From Tetmemena sp. SeJ-2015 (taxonomy: Eukaryota; Ciliophora; Spirotrichea; Sporadotrichida; Oxytrichidae), in contig JAJKFJ010021366.1 in assembly GCA_027382625.1 (NCBI GenBank), positions 55,676 to 119,675 of the forward strand: a stretch of 64,000 bases of DNA, in the 5' to 3' direction. Below are positions 34,731 through 45,300 of the stretch, piece by piece. Numbering within the stretch: the stretch's first letter is position 1; each line of letters starts with the position of its first letter. The notes under the pieces were generated by a model. It worked only from the letters and a program-made list of their open reading frames with translations. It ran no database searches and was not told the origin of the DNA. Made by a program: the position numbers and the translations under genes.

Positions 34731-37700
34731 AACAATTCGTATTTATCAAATCTAACTCGAAAGCAAATAACACAAATTTTTTAATCCTTAAAATCTAGTT
34801 ATACTCTTTCATTTTTGAAAAATAAATATTTTCATGTGAGATAATTTATAAAACAAATTGTGTCCTAAAAGCATAATTATTTGCCAGTGGAACTATGAAA
34901 TTGTTCAGTATGAGATAACAGCAGCTGGTTGCATCCTTATGGCGTTTGCAGCTATAATTTCTTAAGCAAGACCAATTGAGAAGCTATCAAAGGTGATAAT
35001 CAAAATATCATCATATAAAAAGGCTTAGGAACTGCATTTATATAAGTACGGTTAAAATAATCAAATCCAAACTAGAAAGTCATCAGAATTAATATCATTT
35101 CTCATATCATATAATTATTTCTATTAAATTCTGATCAATTTTTATGGTTAAATTATAACCACGAAATATTTACAAAAGAAATTTTTTTTATTTCCATTTT
35201 ATTTCGAAAAGATAAAAAAGTTTTAATTCATAAATGTAAATTACTAGCAATTCTTAGAATCATAAAGTATTTATAAAAATTGCCTTTACTTCGAAATTTC
35301 TTATGGAGGAATGTAAAAAAGCATAAAATATTAAATTTTATGACAAGAATAAAAAAGTTAATCTTTTGATTTTAGATAATTTCGTTGGTAGGATAATTTA
35401 TTCTTTTTTATAAAATAAAATTTTAATAAAAAATTAAATATAAAAAAAAAATTCAAGATAAAATTTTTTAATGAATGTTGGCGTAGTCGTATAGGTTCTC
35501 AGTATCATCGTAATAGCTAGAGAAGTAGCCATTAGCAATGGTTGCCATTGAAAGAAGCAAGGCAGGGACGTAGGCGATGTTATTGTATCCTGGTGAGTAG
35601 GACTGAGATTGCATGAAATCCCAAGTAGCTGTATAGCCTGAGTTAATTGGAGTCACATACACGTCAGTGCTCAGGAAGTCAGCTGAGGATAGGGTAGCTA
35701 CCTGAACCGAAGTATAACATCTTTATAAATATGTTTAAGCATTTATTTTATAAATAATCCATTGATCCTTTATACAAGTGGTTAATACAGGATTAACTTT
35801 ATGATATAAGGTTGTTACAAGTTAATCAGTAGAATATTAATCATGCTTTGCTAAGAACAATAACTCCTCATTAGAGAAAAAAGAGGAAGAGTTTCTTGAA
35901 TAAAACAAGAGCTTTTGAATATTGGGTAAATCTTATTCTACCATATTTTATTAGAGCATTAGAGTATGATATAAAATATTCTAAAACGCATATTGAGCTG
36001 ATGAAATAAATGTACTGGTATTTTCAAGGCGTGGAAGTCTTATACAAATCCAATAAATCTCTGCTAGAGTCATGCATTCACTGGGTTTTTCGCATTTAGA
36101 TTTCATTCTCTTCCTTTAAAGATTAAATAAGTTAAAATAAATTAATAAGGAATCCAATTTTCTTATTAAGTGGTCGATCTATATTATTTCCTAATTCTTG
36201 AATTTCTAAATTTATCCTCCAAAATTTTTGAGAGCCCATTTTCAAATTATAATTTGCAGATTTTCCATTAAATTCTCTTAATTTACTCTGAAATAATATT
36301 GCAAATATCAAAACATACAATAATTCAGATAATGCAATATAGAATTGAAAATTAGTATATAAATTATTAAGGTTCTGAATCATCTTTATGATACCTATTT
36401 ATTTTTAAATGTATTTTTCTTAATGATAGAATTCCATTAATTTTTAGTTACCTAATTATAATAAATGAAGAATTAAATTTTAAATTAATATATTTAAAAA
36501 TTTAAAGTAATTGTAAGCTGCATAGGTAATGTCATAAGGTTAAATATAAAGTAATAAAAATTATAAGCATTATTCATCTTTACTTTTAAAATTGATACAT
36601 TTTAATTAAAAAAAAGTTGACTGGAGAGTGGGTTTGAGATATAAAATTTGACATTATTTTGAAGCAAAGGATTATCTCATCTTTCAGAATATTCTCTGGC
36701 TTGAAAAAAATGTAAGGGGTGGTAATTTAAGTGATTAAAATAGGATATGACTAGTTCTTATTAAAATACGACACTCCATTGATTAATCACTCATCTCTAG
36801 AGCAAACCAATTAAATATTAGGCAAATTACTGATGTATAATCATTAGAACCTATCTATCTTATTTTTTTGGGATATTATTTTTGCAATCCACGATCCAAT
36901 TCTCCTATTTTATTTTACAATTTATTTTATTTTAAAATTAAATTAAAATCAGTGATTTATTAAACTTATAAATGGATAGTTGCAATTTGGAAAATTTATG
37001 GTTTAAAATGATCACTTCTTATTCTATGTCAAAATATTTGGTTTCTTTTTAATCCTTCAGAGCCAAGGAGATAGTTTGATTTTTTTGCTCAAAGAAATCC
37101 CCCCAAAACAAAGGGTGAAAAATTAGAAATTCCCAAACGAAAATTAAAATATTTTTTTCCCCACCCCCAAGAAAAAATTTCATTTTTTAAATTGATTTTT
37201 TTAAATATTCCACATAATGGATTTTCATCTGGCAGTAGCTTCAGTTCTTAAAATCTCAACAGTGTCAAACCTGTTAGTTGAGATACCTGTTATGTAGATT
37301 AAAGAACTAAACATATATTGATTCCTCCATAGGTCATGATGGGGTCATCAAGGTAACTCTCAGTCAATATCATTTCGTAGTCCAAATTGTCAAGCACAAT
37401 AATTAAGATATAGCTATTAGATTCAATATGTTTATCCATTTATAAATAATTTTTTATTCTTTTCATAAAATTTTCATTAACTATAATTATTAAAAGATAA
37501 AATTTAGAGCACGATTTGAGCAAGAGTAGCATCAGAAACATCTCCAGATCCTGAAACTTTTATTTCAATTATTTATAAATACTCATAAGTATTTAATAAA
37601 GAAAATAAAGTTAATAATTTTTACTCTAAGTTTTCAATGTATAAAATTTTTTGTACTTTTTTATAAAAATTTCGAAAACTCTTTCTGTAGTGCAATATTA

Positions 37701-39066
37701 AAACTGATTTATTAAAGAGATTTTAGGCAAATTTTATGTCCTGTATAAAATTTACCTATTTAAAACAAGGTCCTAAAGATTTTCATTTGATTATAGACTT
37801 TAAGTTTGAGAATAGTAAACCAAATTTTGTTAATTTTAAGATACTATAATGAGATAAAAAGCTAGCCTTTCAAATTATTGATGTTTGTAATAAAATAGAG
37901 AAATATAATTAAGAGAGGCTTAACAATATTCTATTTAAAAGAAATTTAGGCAGGCTTATAGAAAGGTTATTTTAGGATAAGCAAATCTAGATACGAATAA
38001 AGATTTAGATTCTGTATCACTTTAATATAAGACTTAGACTTCAAAAATTTATTTATTCTCTTCCTATCTATCCTGATAATTTGGCGCCCATTTATTCTGC
38101 TTCTAATTAAAATATTTTGCTTATTATAATTTTAAATTCTCAGCCGTATATATTTCCTTTGCTAATTTCTTTCCTGCCTAAAATTAGAGGTGCTCGATCT
38201 CTTAACAATCTTAATCACTAAAATACTTGAATAATGAGTAAATTAATCTTTAGACATCAAATTTGAATTATAAAAAAAAGTATTGTCTCTTGACCATTTC
38301 AAATTAGTTATAAAAATTAAGCAACTTTATCTAAATAAATTCATTGAGTTAAAATAAGAGTTTTAATCTTATTTTCATAATTTTTAATTATTTTTATCAA
38401 TTTAATAACTCCTAAGGGGTTGTCGTCTTGCTTTTTTAAATAATATAGATATAAATTTAAAGAAAGAAAGAAGAATTGTGAGAAAATAAAACATAAACTG
38501 GAAGCAAAGCAGTGGGAGAAAAAATTTATAGTTAAGATCTCTGGAAATTTCTAATGAACATTATATTTAAACCTAACTTTAAAGAAAAAATAATTAAGTT
38601 ATCAGATATGAGATATAATCAAAAATGATATACCAATCTTCCTGTCGTTAAAAAGATTCGAATAATCGTTTAAAAAATAAGTTTAAATAAAACTGAGAAA
38701 AAAAATTTTAAAAAACTTAATGTAAGAATGGACTCCCTTTCTATCCTAAGGTAGATTTTAAATTCTCAAAGGTAGTCTGACAAGAACACATTCAAAGTCC
38801 ATAAATTAATTTTTCATATTTTTATATTATAATTAAAAGAGAGTAGCTTAATTAACTCAATTAATAAATGAAATTATGACGTTTTTACTATAAGATTTAT
38901 CTTTAGAAAAATAATTATTTTTGAATTAAAAATTTAATAGCTTATGAATGAGACTTGATTTTAAGTTTATAATTCACCCTTCTTTAAATATTTTACTTAT
39001 ACTAGGTTTAGATTGCTGAGCTTATTTTAAATCATAAGGGAATTTGAGATGACGAAATTAAATTAA

Positions 39067-39560
39067 ATTTGAGAGCATGACGAATTGAGGATAGTCGTCA
39101 TAGGATTTGACTCTGAGCTCAAGGTAACGAGCGCCCAATTGAAGCACTTTCGGGATCGTGTACTGCTCACAAAAAGTAAAAAACCTATATATATATATGC
39201 AGACCATATGATATTATTTGACTGAGGACAGAAGGTGGACTCAAGGATTTTCTTTAACTTGCGAGAGTTAGACTTGAGATCGTTGAAACCACTGTATGAA
39301 AGAGTGCTTTTCAGATTATTTAAACTAAAAAAACGGAAAGTCAATATTTTATGAGATGAGTGAGTGCCTCTTAGTTTTGGGTGTACCTCATGTTGAAGGA
39401 TCTGAAGCCAGCGTTGTGGACTCCTGGGAGAGTGATGTTCCTGATTGTATAGTAACCGAAATTGGGCACCTCCTCGTTCTCATCCTTGTAGTAAGTCATC
39501 CATTGTCTAGTGATAGACTTGTCTGGAGTTGCGATACCAGTTAATCTTCTCTATCTCAAA
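39067..39560 (-). CDS. P4 segments 2-4 with PGVH and GARYLELRV
   Basis: 39354-39560 encodes TRQWMTYYKDENEEVP and NITLPGVHNAGF and ends QNQEALTHL, where TAA is Gln. 39221-39316 encodes KSTLSYSGFNDLKSNSRKL and STFCPQ. 39067-39165 encodes YTIPKVLQLGARYLELRV and YPQFVMLSN. Pointers: ATCT (39354-39357 and 39313-39316 as AGAT), CAGT (39221-39224 and 39162-39165 as ACTG). All joins are in frame. Confidence 0.75.
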
Positions 39561-39946
39561 AAATAATTAAAATGATAAATCTATGCTATAGAGCTGAAAT
39601 TAAAGAAATAAACCACTAACGGGATAAATAATAACGATGTACAACCTGCTATAAACTATTTAATTTGTATTAACTTGACAAGCCCATGCTTCTTAGATTA
39701 GGAGATGACTCAAATATTCTATTAGGATGATCAAATGGACTTATACCTTACTGGTATTCATGTCTGTAATCAGTCTATTTCTCATACTCTGCGTTATTTC
39801 AAATCAAAAGCCCCTAGGACTTTGAATTATCTCTTGAAATTGAAAAATGGCCAAGTTCTCCCTTATGATGTAGTCACTCATCATTATATAATGATATCTT
39901 AAAGTACTCAAATAAATTGTTATTAGTCGTATCTTAGCATACTATA

Positions 39947-40275
39947 ATTATCCGTTCAGCCCCAATTTTTCAAAAAGTTCTCAATGTTTTTCTGATTTGC
40001 CTCGAGAAGCGAGGACTAACCTCCAATCTTTTATGCTAAAAGTTAGTACTGTAAGCGCTCCTTTTCTGTAAAAGCACTTTTATCTAAGGATTGCATAACC
40101 AATAATTTCAGCTACTCATTATTACTGCAATTAAAGGGAACGTCACCAAAGCTTCTAAAGAATCAGCTGCCTACATCAAACTCTTAAATTTGTGTAAAAG
40201 ACTATTAAGAATGTTTACTTGCGGCTAAAGCGGACTTTCTAACAAGTTGTGAAAAATTGGGGCTGAGAGGATAAT
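39947..40275. mobile_element. MITE copy 3 in the first P4 IES
   Basis: TIRs ATTATCCGTTCAGCCCCAA and the inverted TTGGGGCTGAGAGGATAAT are the best preserved of the three copies. It is about 329 bp and non-coding, with internal AGTACTGTAAGCGCTC-like and AAGCTGACTTTCT-like motifs shared with copies 1 and 2. Confidence 0.75.
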
Positions 40276-40748
40276 TTCGTAAAGTTACAATTTTCGAAAA
40301 AAACCTTCTGCATTTAATTCTCCCATACTATAGTTATTTAACTATTTATCCGCTAAAAATTACTTATTGTTTGCTTTCCTAAAAAGAGAGAGGATTTTTT
40401 ATTTATTAGCAAGTGGATTCAACTTAAGGAGAGCTTATATTTTGGCAAAGTTGCAAGACTCTCTTTAACAGTCAATAGCAAAATAATACTCTACTCTATT
40501 CATCAATGAAAGACTAACTTAGAGGGACTACCCTTGGATTTTATTCCTGGCGCTTGATCAATGATGACCTCCCTAATTTAGGTATAGGATCATTTATTTT
40601 TTTAATGATATTAAATAATCTATATTTAGCTATAAAATTCTAACTAATTTATATCTGAACGATGAAAAACTCTCTTCATCTTCCAAATTCTCTTCAGAGA
40701 TAGGTGCTGTTTTAAATGAATCTTCATCATCTTCGTGGTATTCAAACG

Positions 40749-40872
40749 CTAATATGAAGATGGTCACAAAAATGGTGGAATCAAAAATTTAAGCGAAGCT
40801 GATTCTACTCTCCTCAGAAACGTAAGAGGAATCATAGTTTAACTACTTGGGGAGTTGTTGGTAGTAACTTAC
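40749..40872 (-). other. Spliceosomal intron in P4 (124 nt)
   Basis: It has GTAAGT...TATTAG ends, in the same position and phase as the introns in P3 and P5. Splicing joins AQKY to PFEYHEDDEDSF. Confidence 0.75.
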
Positions 40873-40948
40873 GGTATTTTTGAGCAAGCACATGGCTCAC
40901 AAGACCCAGAGTGGCGAGTGCCAACAGTCCAGTTTTCTTTCCTAACAT
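40873..40948 (-). CDS. P4 signal-peptide exon
   Basis: It begins MLGKKTGLLALATLGLVSH and ends VLAQKY, then GTAAGT. It is nearly identical to the P3 exon. Confidence 0.8.
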
Positions 40949-42312
40949 TAGAATATATTTATTATAAAATTAACCTCAGTGTTTATCTAATATCAAAGAT
41001 CTCATCAGTAAAAAGCATTTAATTTTTTAGATGACTGTTACTCATATCAATAAATTACTACCAGTCTTTTAGTATAAATATACTGCTGAATACGGCTTAT
41101 TATAAGCCTACAGTCTTTTTCTAATATGGGACACGTTAACTTTCTAAACTCGCAATTTTCACCTTTGATTTTCTTCCAGTTTGACTTTTCAAAGGCCTAA
41201 GCATTTGTAGTTCTTGTATAAATTGGATTTTAGAGTCTATAATTTTGAGTTATATTTAGAGTTTGAATTAGTTCTTAAGTAATTTCCATAATTAATTAAC
41301 TTTCGAACTTCCCCCATATTTCTCTAAACCTAACTACTACTAAAAGGGAATATAGCAAACTTGACTACTAAAATTAAAAATTACAAAAATTTGAATTCAA
41401 TTATATTAATTAAAGGTGGAAATGATTGAGTCAGAATCACAATAACTGGGATATCAAAAAAATAAATCATAAACCTTTGTAAAGAGAAAGCCATCGATCC
41501 ATAAGCCAAGGAGAGAGCTTCGGTGAATTTGATAGTTGGGACTAGAGGTACTATTTTGCTTAGACTGCTATTTTTCTTTTTTAAATTTTTTAAAAAGTTT
41601 GGGGGTTTTTTTTTTTTTTTAATTTTTAATTTTTAAAAAAAAATTAAATTTTTAAAAATAAGGCCTTTTTCTTAAACAATCTATTTCAAAAACTAATCGC
41701 TCAGAAATAACTCTTTAAATAAAAAAGATTTTAAATTAAAAATTATTTTTGAAAAATTTTTTTTAAAAAAGTTTTATTTTAAATTTTAAAATTACAATTT
41801 TTAAATAAAAAATTTATTGTAAATTTTAAAAAATGTACTAAAATTGAATATATTTACTAAAAATCATTAAAATTTCTCCCCAAATTTACTTAAAAAGGTA
41901 AAGATGCAAATACTTTAAATCAATAAATTTAAAAGAAAAATTTGTAAAATCTTTCAAAATATAAATGAGAACAAATGAGACTTTATTTAATCATAATTTG
42001 TGGATTTTCAAGAGCCAAAAACATTCACTTTCTCCTCTACTTTAGCCAACTCTCTCGTTAATAAATTTGGATTTTAGGATTTATTTTAGCTTTTTTTTAA
42101 AAATTTTTAAATTAAAAGTCCAAAAAATTTTACCTTTATTAAAAAAATTTATAATTTTAAATTTTCTTTTTCCTTTTTTTTTCCATTCATTTTTTAAAAT
42201 GAAACATTTTTAAAACAGAGGGGGGGGCAAAAAATTTAATGTAGTTTTTAAAGTTTAAATTGATTACATTTTTTATTGCAGGTTACTAAATTGACAAAAA
42301 ATTTCAATTAAG
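40949..42312. other. Spacer between P4 and P5 with smeared tracts
   Basis: No gene was recognised. 41570-41870 and 42090-42240 are runs of A/T and G typical of poor consensus. The rest is AT-rich. Confidence 0.4.
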
Positions 42313-45300
42313 TCAACCAAAAGAGGCACCAGTAGCTAACCAGAAATTAGCAAAGATTATTTGCGCAGCAACATATGCAGTCAAACCATCAAAGTTGACA
42401 ATCAAATTATTATTTGAGAAAGTTTATTAAGCAATTTTTTAGTTACTTATTTATTAAAAAAAGGATTTTTTCTCTTTTATAAAATATATTTTAATTACTA
42501 AAATAAGACTCATGATCGAGATTAAGTTTAAACTTTTTATTTATTTTAAGTTTCTTGTTAACTTCGATAAAAAAAATAACTAGAATTTTAGACTTTCAAG
42601 ATTCAATTGCTAATGACTCCTCATCAAACTATCTATCTTCTTTTATACTTGCTTAAGATACCATAACTACTTCTTAAAAATCATTTACTTTATTCCTTTT
42701 CCTTGATTTAAGACTTCATTATACAATAATAAGAGTTCACAAAATGATAAGGCATAATTTTTATTTTTCTTCGGTGAAACTTTTCTTTTTCTATTTAAAT
42801 GTTTTTATTTTCCTTATTTAGAATATATTGTATTTTTAAGCCATAGTTTAGCAGATTATAATTATCTAACTGAATTTTAAATTTTATCAATGTCTTATGA
42901 ATTAATAATGAATGTTAGCATTATCAAATAGGGAAGTGTCAGGCTCGTACGCGTCATTGAAATATGTAATAGCTTATTGACCCGCTCCAATGAGGTAGGC
43001 TGGAGTATCAATGGCGTTGTAGTATTCAAAATCGTAGCCACCAAGAAGCATGTAGTCCCAAGTATCTGTAAAGCCAGTGTCAACTGGAGTCACATACAAA
43101 TCGGATCTCAGGAAGTCTGCATCTGAGATAGGATAGCTTCCTGTATCGAAGTATAATAAGTTTTTAAAGTTTGGGAAAAGTAAAAAACCCTTTTTAAAAT
43201 TAAAATTGAAACTTTTACAATCATTAAAAAATTTTAAAAAAAAATTGTTTTCCTTTTAACCCTTAAAAAAAAAAGAAAATAATAAAGAAGAGTTTTAAAA
43301 AAAAAAATTAAAATTTAAAAATTTTTAATTTAAAAAAATAAAAAAAATTTTTTGTTTTAAAAATATAACTTTTTTGTAAGTTATTCAAATTCAAAAGTGT
43401 AAATACAAAAAATATAAAAAACAAAATTTAATTCACCCTTCCGAATAAATTTGCTAATTAAAGTGAAATAATTTTTTTTCTTTTATAATAATGGATTTTT
43501 CTGATAATAAAATAGTCTTTTATATAGCTTTTGGAGGCAGAGAGAAAAAGGTACTGACTCTAAAAGATAATTGAGGAGAAATCGAACATTAAATTTAGAG
43601 AAAGGAATTAAGGTTTTGAGTATGATCTTCCTTTTTAAATTTGGTTTTAATCTTTTTTTGCATTATAAAAATTTTTGGAGTTACTTTTAGGGGGAAAATT
43701 GATAAGCTTCGTGAAATCATTTTTGAACCCTATCTACTTAATAATTTTGACTTTAAAGTTCCATTTATAGAAAACCCTATCTTACTCCTCTATTGGAATA
43801 TAAAATAATCACTGTTTAATTAATAGTAATTAAAAACTATCATAATAATCTCATAGATAATAATTAAGTAGGTGTAAACAGCATCCGTGATATCTGTGGG
43901 ATGTATGAATTAAATGAATGAAATTAAAAAATAACTTAAAAAGAGGATTGTCTGCAAAAACAGTGTCCTCGGTTCTCAAGATAGACACAACAGGGAAATC
44001 GCCAGTTCCAGTGATTCCTGTGATGTAGATTAAACAAAAATTTTAAATTGATTCCTCCATAGGTTGCAATTGGGTTTTCAAGGTATTCTGTACTTCTGAT
44101 TATAGTAGAGTCCAAATTTTCAAGCACAAATGCAATTTATTTTTTCTATTTGAATTTTAAAATATTTTTATTGATGAAGATTTTTAAAAAAAAAATTTTT
44201 AAATTTAAAATTCAAAAGAGATATAAAAAAAAGAAAAATTTAAAATTTGAAAAAGATAGAAGAATGATTTTAAAAAACCGGGCCCAGAGGTGCTAACTAA
44301 AATTTATTTTTTTATGGGATAATAAAACTAAATCTATCATAAAAAATTCTTTTTAAAAAAAAAAAAATTTTATTTTTCTTTTTTTTAAATTTAACATAAA
44401 AAAATTTTTAAAAAAAAAAGAATTTAAAACAAAAATAATTATTTTTAAAAAAATTTAAAATTTTATAAAAAATTAAAAATTTAAAATTTCCCAAAAAAAT
44501 TAATTTTTAATGGGTGAGCCCTTTTTTTAACTAAATAAAAAATATTATAATTAAATTATACTTCTAGAATATTAAGAATTGAATTTAAAATAGACTAATT
44601 TGTATTTAAATTGCTTAATGTCAAGAATGACGATCTCGTCTGGGTTTCTATCCATAAATGCTTGGACCTCTTTAAGGGCATCACTCAATAGGTATTCAGA
44701 CATGAACACATTCAAACCTTTTTAAATCGATCATTTATAATAAGAAATAAAAGAAAATAATTAGCAAATGCGACGTTCTAAAATAGAGGCTTTGTATAAA
44801 ATTTATTTATACAAATAAAGAGATAAAAAAAGTTTTTTGAAAAAAGAAAAAAACTTATATTTTCGGAGTTATTGAAAATTATATAAATTTAAATTGGGTT
44901 TAGATTGCTGAGCATTTATAATTTAAATAATTGTTTGGAAAAATTTTTAATGAAAATAAATATGCCTTAATGAGGTAAAATCCTCTAAAATTCGGTCTTC
45001 AAAATTTGGTATATAGTTTCAACTTTTAAAAATATTCTATTTCATTATAATAAGTTGATGTAATTTTAAATAAAAAATACATGATGTGATCACATTCTCA
45101 AAGAAAAAATGAGAATTTACTTATGATTCCATCTTTTTATTTTAGATTAGCCTGCTGTTTTCAGACATCTTCTTGTAATTTTATATTCTCAGTTTAAATT
45201 TCAAATCTAGAATGAACCATTAGGATGGTTCATTCTAGAAAATCTTTAAAACCAAAGTATTTCCTGATCTCCCTCAAGTAGAAGTTAATGCTCTACTTTA

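Larger units (their letters stand above)
34905..40948 (-). pseudogene. P4: subfamily 1 PI-PLC X-like gene, IES-interrupted, probably decayed
   Basis: Segments in gene order: exon 40873-40948, intron, 40748 to about 40640, about 39354-39560, 39221-39316, 39067-39165, 38770-38792 (fragment), 38407-38432, 37509-37559, about 37228-37397, 36505-36539, 35475-35714, and 34905 to about 35006 with TGA at 34905-34907. The signal peptide (MLGKKTGLLALATLGLVSH), RQWMTYYKDENE, LPGVHNAGF, GARYLELRV, SGSGDVSDATLAQ and the hydrophobic end are recognisable. Three defects argue for decay: the segment coding for LLSDALKEVQ...EIVILDI breaks off after SDYL, one extra base precedes ADENP (near 37240), and the length of PI(L)SADF (near 35690) is off by two bases. 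The missing part could instead lie elsewhere in the germline (scrambled); it was not found in this window near P4. Confidence 0.65.
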
